This document shows, one piece after another, positions 45,820 through 56,882 of a DNA stretch of 64,000 nucleotides (positions within the stretch are counted from its first letter, which is position 1; each line of letters starts with the position of its first letter). The DNA is from Nelumbo lutea (taxonomy: Eukaryota; Streptophyta; Magnoliopsida; Proteales; Nelumbonaceae). A program made the position numbers and the translations under genes. The DNA is taken from positions 123,764,999-123,828,998 of the forward strand of contig JAKGHH010000001.1 of assembly GCA_022828595.1 (NCBI GenBank). The letters are read 5' to 3'. The notes below the pieces were generated by a model that made no database searches, was not told the origin of the DNA, and was given only the letters and a program-made list of their open reading frames with translations.

Positions 45820-46319
45820 TGGTTTCAACAAGTTACGATCTTCGACGTATTATTGTGGGCCTTATGGGACCATCCCATCATCAAAGTGTGACCACTGAAA
45901 TATATGTGATCATACTGTAGGGTCACCCGTCACTTCGTCCAACCAACTTTAGATGGGACCAGAGGAATACATCGACGTTCGCAATTCCTCGGCTGGGCAT
46001 ATATGATTTTCTTCCTTTTTCTACTCTCTTTGGCTTGGATATTAATACTAGAGAACGAAAAAAAAAAGTATGGTTTCAACAAGTTACGATCTTCGATGTA
46101 TTATTGTGGGCCTTATGGGACCACCCCACCATCTAAGTGTGACCACTGAAATATATGTGATCATATTGTAGGGTCATCCGTCACTTCATCCAACCAACTT
46201 TAGATGGGACCAGAGGAATACATCGACGGTCGCAATTTCACGGCTGGGCATATATGATTTTCTTCCCTTTTTTTTACTCTTTGGCTTGGATATTAATACT
46301 AGAGAACGAAAAAAAAGTA
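45820..46319. repeat. 251-bp tandem duplication upstream of the CEP gene
   Basis: Units 45820-46070 and 46071-46319 both begin TGGTTTCAACAAGTTACGA and end with GAGAACGAAAAAA. They differ by few substitutions. The pair lies about 260-760 bp upstream of the CEP start codon, in its likely promoter region. Each copy contains GTGACCACTGAAATATATG. Confidence 0.88.
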
Positions 46320-47688
46320 AAAAGTTTAGAAACCTTATTCGGTGCAAGGAAAAAAATTCAACACAGTCTGACAGTATGAGAATCTGACATCTATCCATTA
46401 ATTTAATATATATATATGTACAGGATACATTCCCAACGCATAGTTGAATGCTATGTGCAAAACAATGAGCAATATGTTCTTACTGAGTTACTAGTTTACT
46501 ACATGCCATCCTCCTATCAATGGGAGACCGGATTTGCTCTTCACACAGGGTGGTTCACACTGATCTTACATGCACATTTTACCATGTATTTAAAGTATTT
46601 CTCGTACTTATAAATTATTATTCATCAGAGATGTTTCAATATACGGTGGATGTACATGTAAAGTGCCATGTGTAAAGAGCAGATCCCGTCTTTATCAATG
46701 GTGCAGGGACTGCTTTGCCCTAACAGGAATAAAATGTGTGGACAAATTTTACATTAACTTTGGTATGTAAAATTTACGTTGCCAGTAAGTTCAAACCAGA
46801 CTATAAAAAGCAAATTTTATAATCAAGTGCATAATTTGTATTTGTTTCAAACTTGTTGTGCATACAAATCAAGTGTAAATTTTGCACTATAGAGAAGAAG
46901 TTAAGAACTAAGGCCGTTTTAAAACAGTGCAAAAAGAGTGTAAATGCAAATATGGCAGAGTGCATTTTGATCCATGCAAATGTAAAGTTGATTTGATTTT
47001 GCATTGATAAAATTACTCTCGTGCTGAATGATTTTTAGTTATAATGGATGAAAACACAAATCCTGATATTATCTCTCATTTTGTGTGTAAACATGCCTTA
47101 GAAATTGTATTTTGACTGTTTCCAATCATTATAATATACACTTATGTTGTTGCCAAACACTAGTATAAACTGAAACAGAGTGCATATATGCACTGAACCA
47201 GGATTTTCCAAAGTCCAAACACTAGCAGTGAAGCCTGGAGCCTCGTGGTTGGGCCGGAATAATGCTTTTGCTTAGCTGTAGCAGCGTAGACGGAGTTGTT
47301 TTTGTAATATTGGGCTGGGCCTTGTAGGGGGTTGGAACAAATAAAGCTTTTTTATAGGTTGTGCAATGTGCTTGGTTAATTATGACCTCCCTGGGCCTAG
47401 TATGCGTGCAACGCCTGATTTTTGTGACCTCAGGCTGGGCTTGGTCCTGAAAAATTTGGGCCTGTCTTATATAGTTGTTTGATCCAGTTCAACACGTTCA
47501 TCTACATTATTTAGATTATTTATAAGTAAATTAATGTGATTCTCATTTATTTATTTATTTTAATTAAGTTTAGACTATGCGGCTTAGATGAAATTCTAGA
47601 GCAGCAAAATTTAAGCAAGGATATCCTCTGGCCCGGCTTGATCGGACCTAGTGTTGGACTAACGGCCTATTATTAGCTTGAATTTAAG
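46320..47688. other. Intergenic DNA between the CEP genes
   Basis: Low-complexity repeats of TGCAAA/GTGTAAA words (46740-47110) suggest a decayed MITE. GGGCTGGGC/GGGCCT-rich sequence at 47250-47470 resembles hAT subterminal DNA. No gene is supported. Confidence 0.4.
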
Positions 47689-47925
47689 GTTCAAAATATT
47701 GTCACGTATCAATTCGTATAAGTCAATATGTATCGTATCAGAGCTTTTCCAGTATGCCCCTACGAGGGGTTGTTTCAGGTCAGCAAATGGTTCAAGGGAT
47801 AGACTGGCCTGACCGGCCCCTCTGAACCAGATTCGAAAAAAATTAAAAAAATAAACAGTACCGATACAGACCGGTACACCCTACTGGCGTATCACCCTGT
47901 ATCAATATTTTTAACCCTAACTTTA
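47689..47925. mobile_element. Probable MITE with short terminal inverted repeats
   Basis: AGGTTCAAAATATTG at the left is mirrored by CAATATTTTTAACCCT at the right. The interior has GTATCGTATC and GATACAGACCGG words. The target duplication is not clear. Confidence 0.5.
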
Positions 47926-48124
47926 ATTTAAAAATTATCTGACCAATCCATGTTGCCCCTTTCCCACTCCCTAGTCCCTAGAAAAGACACTTGATTGATC
48001 ATATAGCTGAATAGGTTGAACAATATAATACCAACTACAACAGTGGACTGAAGATCTCTCTCTCATCCATCAAATTCATTAAATCAAAAAACTTGATTGA
48101 TCATATTGTAATGCAGCTGCAGGC

Positions 48125-48352
48125 ATGGTTTAAAGTATGGATACACATACACCTCTGCGTATGGGCATAGAGGTGTATCGGTACCTTTAACTGATACCTC
48201 TTTTATATTTTGTAGTTTTCTTTTTCTTAAATTTCAGTTTTAATTATAATTATATATATATTAATATAAAAAAAATTCTAAAAACACTAACATTTAGATA
48301 CGATAAAATACGCCCCATATCGAATTTATCATGTCCATACTTTGAAACCTGG
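48125..48352. mobile_element. MITE with GGTTT(C)AAAGTATGGA inverted ends
   Basis: ATGGTTTAAAGTATGGATAC at the left corresponds to CATACTTTGAAACCTG at the right. The interior carries ATACGCCCCATATCG. A related terminus, CAAGGTTCAAAGTATCGG, occurs at 14245 beside the DUF659-type hAT pseudogene, so this may be its non-autonomous relative. Confidence 0.55.
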
Positions 48353-48414
48353 CTACAAAGAAAACACATAAGATTGACACCGCCTTGTTACAACAAGTTG
48401 AATGAGAAAAAGGT

Positions 48415-48703
48415 TCAATTGTTAAGGGAATGGCCAGCACCTGGGCTGTGTCCAGGTGCTGTTGGTCGAAAAACTATCAACATATTCCGCAATTGTGCGC
48501 TCGTGGAGAAAGACTGAAGAGTGTTCACCGCCTCCTATGGTTGCTCCCAAAATGGTACGTTCATTGCCACGACTTGAGCATTTCTTACACTCCCTTCTCT
48601 TCCCAGATTCCAAATGCCTCCCCTCCACAGAAACAACATATTGGGAGGAGAAAATAAGCACAGAAACAAAAATACACGTTAAGATAAACTTGATCTGGGC
48701 CAT
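48415..48703 (-). pseudogene. Second CEP precursor gene, one CEP domain, frameshifted
   Basis: ATG at 48703 starts a signal peptide (FILTCIFVSVLIF), then VSVEGRHLESGKRRECKKC, the pro-region typical of CEP precursors. As written, the frame runs to a stop at 48422-48424 and ends in an unrelated tail (STNSTWTQPRCW). One base over, the same DNA reads FRPTAPGHSPGAGHSLNN and stops at 48415-48417, the canonical C-terminal CEP domain. The shift is at five T's on the coding strand (48469-48473); four would keep the domain in frame. Either the gene recently lost its peptide, or the base is a homopolymer sequencing error. It lies 2.9 kb upstream of the giant CEP gene in the same orientation, so the two form a tandem cluster. 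Confidence 0.88.
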
Positions 48704-48821
48704 GATGAGAAAAGGGGATCCAAAAGAAGTGAAGCAATTAATCTAGCTAGGAGTTGCAGAGAATTAAGGGACATGAAAGAAGAAGAGGCGATAACATATA
48801 CTTGCATCCTCATTCTTCTTC

Positions 48822-48833
48822 AGTATTTAAAGA
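48822..48833 (-). promoter_or_regulatory. TATA-like box of the second CEP gene
   Basis: CTTTAAATACTG lies about 120 bp upstream of the ATG at 48703, matching the arrangement of the giant CEP gene. Confidence 0.5.
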
Positions 48834-48839
48834 ATCGAA

Positions 48840-49998
48840 GTAGCTTATGCCATGCATGTGAATGTCCTAAGGATCCAAGAAACAACTATAGGAATACAAA
48901 ACTTAAAATAACAGAGAAAAGAACTTGGGTTGTTTTGGTGTTAAGGGATGTGCGTAATTAAATTAAAGCTCCAGCTCATGACAAAGTATAAAGCTAGGTG
49001 TAGTGATGGGTCGGTCTACACGCTGTTATTTCATTACCTGTTCATCAACTCAAAGCTGCTTAACAAAATTTATCAAACAGCTGGTAGTACAGTCTATAAA
49101 ATATTTCCTTTTTAGATTTCCCAGAAGAAAAAAAAAGGGCTGGAAGTTAGGAACAGAAAGCTGTGATAAGTTGGGCTCTCCACTATTCCATGATCCTTGC
49201 CACTAACCACAAGTAGTGTCAGATTAATTGGACGGTCCTTGTAATCAGCCGTCAAAGCATGAGATTCCTTGTAGTAGTTATAATGGACAAATTAAGATAC
49301 GATTTGAAGATCAGAAACAAATTTCTTTCATAGGTTTAGGGAATGATGATCACCAGAAAAAGGTTAGAGAAGGGAATGGTCATCAATACCATATTATATT
49401 TTCTTAGAATATTGTGGCCCGCACAATAGAGCATGCAGCCCCCACAATATATCCCCCGTCCTTATTGGACGTATCTCTTTGAAGTTTGAAGACTAATTTG
49501 TTTTATTTGAACTGATTATTTTATGGTATTATATATTGTACATTAGAGGGGATGAAGGATATGAAGTGCACTGGTCTTACCATAGGGAGCTCTCTATAAT
49601 CAATCTCAGGCTCTCAGCTGCTGGGTTATTGATTTCATCAACTGAGTCACCCCCTAATCTGTTGGTTTCGGTTTCTTTGGATCTCTTTTGCTAATTAGAT
49701 TTCTTCACTAAGAAGATTTGAAATTAACTGGAAATTAAAATGTTTTGTTTAAGTTGTTTAAGCTTTATTTTACCAAAGATGCGCTCTCTAAGAATATACC
49801 CATTAACATGCATTAATAGTACATGCAGTTAATAGGCGCCCATGTGCATATCCCCATGTTCAGCGATGCATGGCAGTGGTAAAATATATAAAATGATGAT
49901 GAGATGTATTAATTAGCTTAATTAAATGCAATTAATCTGTATGAAGAAAATATATATAGTTGTAGGATACATAGGAGCTAGGGTAGGAGGAACTAAGA
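48840..49998. other. Intergenic DNA, no gene recognised
   Basis: Ordinary AT-rich sequence. Short frames at 48773-49206 on the plus strand lie on the CEP promoter side and show no resemblance to known proteins. Confidence 0.4.
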
Positions 49999-50151
49999 TC
50001 AATAATCTTGTCGGGACCAACTGAACTGAAAGGCAATCGCATCTCCTACAGAAGATCCTCCCTGAGTTGCAATTACCACTTGGTTCATGTACTGATGAAT
50101 GCAAATTTCTTCTCCTTCGTATTTGTCTAAGGGGGCACGTGCAATGTTCAT
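49999..50151 (-). CDS. Possible small 50-residue protein, unrecognised
   Basis: A 50-codon ORF starts at ATG 50151 in a favourable context (ACACCATGA) and ends at TGA 49999-50001. The product, beginning MNIARAPLDKYEGEE and containing VVIATQGGSSVGDAIAF, has a balanced, protein-like composition rather than repeat-derived bias. CTATATAGTGG, a good TATA box, lies about 45 bp upstream of the ATG, giving a very short leader. It has no signal peptide or membrane segment. It could also be one exon of a larger or degraded gene: an acceptor-like CCCTTAG occurs inside at codons 6-8. I do not recognise the family. Confidence 0.3.
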   Translation of the reverse strand: MNIARAPLDKYEGEEICIHQYMNQVVIATQGGSSVGDAIAFQFSWSRQDY

Positions 50152-50192
50152 GGTGTAACAGTTATAAGCAAATTAAAATCTCTGCTAGCTCC

Positions 50193-50203
50193 ACTATATA
50201 GTA
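50193..50203 (-). promoter_or_regulatory. TATA-like box upstream of the 50-residue ORF
   Basis: CTATATAGTGG on the minus strand. It is relevant only if the small ORF is expressed. Confidence 0.3.
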
Positions 50204-50419
50204 AGTAATACATATCTTGTTTTATTTTTATAATGATCCACATGGCCGTCATTCCAATACAATGTGGTGGTGGGGGCCGGGGGGGGTTATAGATGTTAAG
50301 AATTAATTAATATCCTTATCTGACAACAATAGAAAAGTGGTCCCTCGTTGAATCAAAACCCTTTCATGTCTCGTATAAGGATTTTCATGTCTCCTATACA
50401 TGTTTAACAGCCTGTGTGT

Positions 50420-50786
50420 TAGGGGTGTCAATGCATCGGTTTTGGGTTGGACCCGTCTAAATCAAAATCAATTTATACGGATATTAAATTCGACCCATCT
50501 AAACTTATTGGTCGATAGGATCTATTCCATCCGTAACAGATTTGGATTGGATTGGATTGAATTAATATCTAATCCATTAATAGATAAGAATACGAGTGTC
50601 AATGGATCAAGCTTGGGTTAGAACCAATCTAAATTAAAATCAATTTGAAGAGATTAGACAATCCAGACATTAAATTAAATTTGACTGGTCTAAAATGGCC
50701 TAAAGTATTCATCAAATATGATTGAACCTGGTCCATATATGTAATCGACTCATATTGGACCAAATCTACTCTAATTGACACCCCTA
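50420..50786. mobile_element. hAT-like MITE with perfect 12-bp inverted repeats
   Basis: TAGGGGTGTCAA at the left is exactly mirrored by TTGACACCCCTA at the right. It is 367 bp, and the interior repeats GATTGGATTGGATTG and TCAATGGATC words. The ends match a widespread plant hAT MITE type, but the 8-bp flanks (CTGTGTGT, CGTACTAC) do not match. Confidence 0.75.
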
Positions 50787-51452
50787 CGTACTACCTATGC
50801 TCCCTACACCACACGGTAGCCTATATCAACTCCATGCAACAATAACAGTGCTGAAGTCATGGCCATAAGGATTAAGATGCCAAGTGGAGAGGGCCTGTGG
50901 ATAAAATGTGGGCAACCATAACAGTGTTTGGGTTATGGTTGAGTTGGCCCCGGGTGCCATGTATCACTTCCGTTGCCATCTTATCTCTTCGGTCACGTTG
51001 ACACCATGTCAGATGAATAAGTGCAATTAAGACAAGAGAGCATAACAATGGATAAGGAAGACAGTTCCATCGGGGATTAAGTCTTATCCCGAAGACCTCG
51101 GCGGACAACCTCATCCCGATAACCCTAGAAGCCTCATCTGAATCAAACACGAATCTTCAGTTATAAGTAGATAATCACCGTTCGAGGTAAAGGACTTTTG
51201 ACTTTCTAGCATTCGTACTTTTACTTTGCTCGGACCAGCTTTGCTCTCTCAACTGCTTGGCCCGATCAACCATTCTCTTCACTGACTTGAATGTTTGAGT
51301 GCCTACCCGAGGAATAACTCCTCGGGCCTTTGATTCTATTCTTGGTTTCAGATTTTGTTGTGTAGCTTCATCCTTCCACCTCAGCTTTGTCCAGTTGGCA
51401 GGATCATCTAACTGCGACATCGGTTCAGAACACTTCGGATTGAGCAACATCA

Positions 51453-52550
51453 GATTGGTGTCGTTTGTGGGAATCGCATGGAAAGCCATTCCAAACCCTC
51501 TTTCTGTGCAATCAAGAAAGATGCCAAGAAACACATCCAACCACTTTACAGGCCAATCCCCACCTCGGGGATCCCACTCTCACCATAGCCCTCCACATTG
51601 TGAGATTTAGCAACAAACCCAATAGCAGACCACGGTCGACCCTGCCCAGTTCCAAGCGGTGCAACAAAAGGTCGACTAGATCCTGGCAATGATGCAGACG
51701 TTGGGATCTACAACACAACTTCCTCTTGCCCCAATGCTTACCGCGACTGATTAAGGACCCCAAAAAGCATTGGTCGGACAAGGATAACAGCAGCCACCAA
51801 GAAAGGCAACAGACATCAAGAAGATTAGGTTCTTCGGCTTGGTCCCACGAACATGATGACCATAGCAGAACACACCGATCTACCCAGATTCCGGCGAAAG
51901 AAAGGCTCGGCAAGCAGACACAACAGTAGCCACCAGTCTCCATCACCGAATCCAGTTTAGTCAATGATCACCCAATGGCACCCAAGAAAGATAGGACCAT
52001 GCATGGCCTGCACCCCTCTCCCTTTAGCTTCTCCATATCAAAGAATCCTCCTTAGACCGTGGCTGCGAGATGACCCATGCCCAGAAGTACATCAACGCCG
52101 AATAGGCACAAGCACAGCTAAGAGGCGAGGAGGAACTGCCCGATAGGAAGAGGACGGACCCCGATCACCGCAAGATAGAAAGGGTAGATTGAGACAACAA
52201 GATACAGGATCGTTGACCATATCGAAAGTTGAGGACTCTGCTATCGACCTACAAAAACTTCACACCTTTGAACGCTCCTCGATCAGAGATTCTAATGTAG
52301 ATCCATGACCGCAGCTATGTCAAGTGGCCTGAAAAGATGAAGTCCTAAAACAACAAGAGGAACCAAAACAAGTACTGTGAATTCCACCGGGACCACGACC
52401 ACGAGAACGATAACTGCCACAACCTGCGCCACCACCTCGAGGACCTGATCAGGCTTGGATACCTCAGGGGATTCGTCGACATCAAGGAGGACAAGCCGAA
52501 GGAGGAACCACACACCCAGCAGTCAGACCTCTAGTCCGAGCTCCCCTAGC
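51453..52550 (+). pseudogene. Gag remnant of the second Tat element
   Basis: Broken frames after the primer-binding site end in a CCHC-like knuckle (about 52376-52424: CEFHRDHDHENDNC) followed by LEDLIRLGYLRGFV. This matches the corresponding LRDEIEELIRRGYLRNFV of the first Tat gag. The capsid domain is largely missing or unreadable. Confidence 0.7.
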
Positions 52551-52699
52551 CAAAGTCATCATTGGGATCTTAGGAGGCCTGGCCACCAGAGGGGAAAGCA
52601 ACTTAGGCTGAAAGGCGTACGCGCGGCTCCTTGAGATCGACAATAGGGAGCAGAAGAGAAGGTGGGAAGATCTGATCACCTTCATTGACGATGACCTTA

Positions 52700-55540
52700 G
52701 GGGGTCCAAACCCCGTATAATGATGCCCTATTGATCACAGCCAAGATAGAAAACTTCAAAGTTCGATGCATCCTATTAGACATAGGAAGCTCGGCCAACA
52801 TCCTCTTTGAAGAAGCCTTCGAATAGTTCGGCATCGGCAAGGATCGCCTTCCCTTGGTCAACACTCCCCTGATGGGTTTCTCTGGAGAGTTCCTCATGCC
52901 TAAAGGGAAGATCACATTGCCCTTACTGATCGGAGATGGTGATATAACAACCACGACAATGGTGGGCTTTGTCATCATCTGGTGCCTCTTGTCCTACAAC
53001 GCCATCCTTGGCCGGCTGACCTTGAATGCTCAACGAGCCTCTGTCTCCACATTCCACTTAGCACGGAAATGTTACCTGACGTTCTATTGGGAAAAGCGCC
53101 AAGCCACGGAGACGCTAACAACCGAGACTATAGACCTACGAGATGAGCTGAAGACATGGTGCGCCCAGCTCGTTGAAGACCTCATACAGGTGCTGCTCTT
53201 TGATGAAGACCCTGAGAGGATAGTCCAAGTAGGATCCCTCCTAGAAGATCTTATATAGTTGTTGAAGGACAATGCCAATGTGTTCGCTTGGTCGGTGGCA
53301 GACATGCTGGGGATCGACCCTAAGGTCGTCACCCACCAACTAAATGTCGACCCACGCTACCGACCCATCAGGTAGAAGAAAAGAAGCTTTTCCGCAAAAA
53401 ATGTTGGTAGGTGATCAACGAAGAAGTCCAGAAGTTGCTTGACATTGGCTTCATCTGGGTAGTAAAGTACCCGGACTAGCTGGCCTATGTAGTGATGGTG
53501 AAGAAGGCCAATGGTAAGTGGAGAATCTGCATCGACTTCACCGACCTGAATAAAGCCTACCACAAAAACAGCTTACCCCTACCGAGGATTGACCAGCTCG
53601 TCGACACAACGGTAGGGTACAAACTCCTGAGATTCATGGATGCATTCTCAAGCTACAATTGGATTCAAATGCACCCGGATGACCAGGAGAAGATTGCCTT
53701 CATCACTAATCGAGGACTTTACAGCTACAAAGTGATGCCCTTCGGTCTCAAGAATACCGATGCTACTTATCAATGATTGGTGAACCATGTTTTCGAGGAT
53801 CAGCTCTGCCACAATGATGAAGCACACATAGATGACATGCTGGTGAAGAGCAAGAAGGCCAAGCACCACCTAGCCGACCTCAAGGAAGTCTTTGGCACCC
53901 TCAGGAAAAATTGAATGAAGTTGAACCCGACAAAGTGTATTTTCGAGGCGAGCTCTAGCAAATTCTAGGGGTTCATGGTCACATTAAAAGGAATTGAAGC
54001 TAATCTAGAGAAGATCTAGGACATCCTCAACATGCAGTAACCCCGGACCTACAAGGAAGCCAATCTAGAGAAGGTCTCGTGACCTTAGTTACCTTGACAA
54101 GAAAGCTCAGGCCATACTTCCAAGCCTACAACGTTTATGTGCTTACTGATCAACCTCTCAAACAAGTTATGTAGAGGTCGGAAGCATATGGCCGTCTAGT
54201 CAAATGGAGTGTGGAGCTGAGTGAGTTTGACATTGACTATGCACCTCGAATCACCATCAAGGCCCAAGCCCTAGCCGACTTCCTTGCCAAATGCACCTTC
54301 ATGGAATAGGATCCAATCGCAACACCACCTATATAGACTCTCCATGTGAACGGTTCATCCAACAAGCAAAGTAGCGGGGCTGGCCTCATCCTCCTCAGCC
54401 CAAACAGCCCTGTGTTAGAGCACTCCATCATATTTGATTTCAAGGCATCCAACGGCAAAGCTGAGTATGAAGCCCTGATTGTTGGACTTTGGGTTGCCCT
54501 AGACCTCGGTGCTCGGGGACTCAAAGCCTTCAGTGACTCCCAGCTAGTGGTCAACTAGATCCACGACCAATTCGAGGTGCAAACACTAAGCATGGTGAGT
54601 TACTTGCAAAGGGTGCAAGAGCTCATCCAATGACTTGAATACTTCACTATCCAACAGGACCTTCAAGTCGAGAACATACAAGTTGATGCACTCTCAAAGC
54701 TTGCTAGCTCATCGCAGACTAACCTTGATCCAATAGTCCAGATGGATACTTTGGCTCGGCCCAGCATTGCATTGACCACCCTCTTCATCCTTCCTATTCA
54801 GAAAGGCTTGTCCTGGATGGACCCTATAGTATAGTACCTTCAGGAAGACACACTAATAGAAGACCAAGTTGAAGCCAAGGGACTCGTACACAAGTTGGCC
54901 TAATACTACCCCATCTAGGGACAGATCTACCACTGCTCACACACTCTGCCCTACCTGAGGTGTCTCCCCCCTTCTGAGGCTGACTCTGTCCTTGGGGAGA
55001 TACACAAAGGTATCTATGGAGATCACCCCAACGCTCAAACCCTAGCCCACAAGGCACTTCGGCAAGGCTACTTCTGGCTAATCATGAAGCATTATGCAGC
55101 CCAGCTCGTTAGGCAATGTAACCATTGTTAGAGGCACTCCAACCTTCATCATCAACCAGCGGTTCCCCTGAAGCGGATCACAAGCCTGTGGCCCTTTGTA
55201 CAGTGGGGAATAGATATCCTCGGACCTGTCCTGCAGATAGCTATCGGAAAAATGCCATTCATCCTAGCATACGGGGCCGAAGCCATGATCCCTGTAGAGA
55301 TAGTTTCACCAACTCTCTGGGCTGATCTCTACGACGAGGAATAGAACAGGGAAGACCTCCACGCAGAGCTCGACCTAGTGGAGGAAGCACGTGACCGAGC
55401 ATACCTTAGGATGGAATCATAGCAGCATAGGATGGCCAAGTGTTATCACTCCAAAGTCCAAAGAATAGAGTTCAAGATTGGTGGTCCTTTGCAAAGTCAT
55501 AGTACCTGCGCCAGGAGAAGGAAAGCTCGGACTGAGATAG
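52700..55540 (+). pseudogene. Pol remnant of the second Tat element
   Basis: In order: protease (52740-53090) with LLDIGSSANILFEEAFE and SYNAILGRLTLN; reverse transcriptase (53480-53900) with WRICIDFTDLNKAY, VMPFGLKN and HIDDM in place of YVDDM; a short connecting RNase H (54090-54290); the second RNase H (54330-54720) with LHVNGSSNKQSSGAG (N where the first catalytic D is expected), KAEYEAL and FSDSQLVVN; and the integrase zinc-binding region (54930-55130) with QCNHC. The sequence then jumps from GIDILGP to FILAYGAEAMIP, so the DDE core is deleted near 55225-55255. Stops are frequent. Confidence 0.82.
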
Positions 55541-55957
55541 GAGAGTATCACAATAGATAAGGAGGACAGCTCTGCCGGGGATTAGGTCTTATCCCGAAGA
55601 CCTCGGCGGACAACCTCATCCCGATAACCCGAGAAGCATCATCTGAATCAGACACTGATCTTCGTCTATAAGTAGGTAATCTCCGCTCGAGGTAAAGGAC
55701 TTTTGACTTTCTAGCATCCGTACCGTTACTCTGATCAGACCAGCATTGCTCTCTCAACTGCTTGGCTCGACAACCCATTTTCTTCACTGACTTAAGCATC
55801 GGAGTGCCTACTTGGGGAATAACTCATTGGGCTTCTGATTCTGTTCTTGGTTTCAGATCTTTGTACGGCTCTTCATCCTTCCACCTTGGCTTCGTCCAAT
55901 TGGCAGGATCATTTGATTGTGACGTTGGTTCAGAACACCTTGGATCGAGCAGCATCA
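55540..55957 (+). repeat. 3' LTR (partial) of the second Tat element
   Basis: It is collinear with 51035-51452 and ends GAGCAGCATCA. Its left edge abuts integrase coding sequence, so the start of the LTR was probably lost by deletion. Confidence 0.7.
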
Positions 55958-56059
55958 ATTAGATTAGGTCTTGTGCATCTATAACTGTTGGGAGTGCGTC
56001 TGCTAGTTGGTTCATTAGGGGAGCTCACATCCTTTGCATCCATGATGTAGAAAATTGTT

Positions 56060-56340
56060 TGCACTTGCAAATGAATAAAAGCCACATTGAACTCTCAAAA
56101 TTCTTTGACTTAACAGAGTTCAGATCCTTAATGGGTGTTTGGGATCAAAAAATAAAATAAAATTAAAATACATTTAATCCCATCTCTCCCTCGAGCTCCC
56201 TCTCCTCTATCATTTTCTCTCCCTTGCCTCTACCTTCGAACTTCTCTTTGTCCAACTACCACCTTGTCTTCTCGGCGAGGAAGCACCCCTACAAACATGA
56301 ACTGCCACCATCTTCTGTTCTCGCCAACATTTTTCTTCCT
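56060..56340. repeat. Left arm of a long-distance inverted repeat
   Basis: CCTTAATGGGTGTTTGGGATC, CCCATCTCTCCCTCGAGCTCCC and CATTTTCTCTCCC correspond in inverted order to the block at 59600-59905. The arms are diverged and lie on both sides of the Copia remnant. Confidence 0.6.
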
Positions 56341-56539
56341 CCAGCTATTGTTCTCGTGATGAAGAGCCCAAAAGAGTGACAAAATGCATATTTAAGCTAA
56401 CCACTAAGAGAGCTAAAATTGTTTCATGAAGCTTCTTCACCTCCTTTAACAAAAGTGCAACTTAGAGATGAGATGGTATTCATCAGTTCATCGCTACATG
56501 AATTGATATCCAACAAGCTTTTGATTCATGGTATTGTGC

Positions 56540-56868
56540 AAAATATATAAATATGTGAACCCTCCCAAGAGTTCCTCTTATATTGGCTTGTAATTGCTCT
56601 AGCTATGTTAACACTACTCCAAATCGACCAGGATAGTTAGAATTTTGAATCTACCCAACTTCTCTTGGATAATGTTTAAGTTTATTAGGTAACTCATACC
56701 CTTTATATGTTTATCATGTAATTTCTCCAAGACTTGTAATCCGACTAAAAGTCTGAAACATATTTATAAACACATAGGTTTGGTCAAGCCATCGTCACTG
56801 AAACCTAGAGTTATTCTATTCTTTGTGTTTATTATCTTCTCTTCCTTTTTATTTCTTTTACTTTAACT
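56540..56868 (+). repeat. Partial 5' LTR and leader of a Copia element
   Basis: The sequence before TGGTACCAGATC (56869-56880, a tRNA-Met-type primer-binding site with small changes) includes CTCTTATATTGGCTTGTAATT and a CT-rich end, as in plant Copia LTRs. The LTR start could not be fixed. Confidence 0.5.
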
Positions 56869-56882
56869 TGGTACCAGATCTC

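Larger units (their letters stand above)
51030..55957 (+). mobile_element. Second Tat-type Ty3/Gypsy element, internally deleted
   Basis: LTR-like ends share ACAGYTCYRYCGGGGATTARGTCTTATCCCGAAGACC (about 51060 and 55565) and finish GAGCARCATCA (51452 and 55957). Right after the first is TGGTGTCGTTTGTGGG, the same primer-binding type as in the 22.8-kb element. The 5' limit is unclear because the 3' LTR copy is fused to integrase coding sequence, so 51030 is approximate. Domain order follows Tat, but there is no antisense ORF and no integrase core. It differs clearly from the first Tat element in sequence. Confidence 0.75.
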
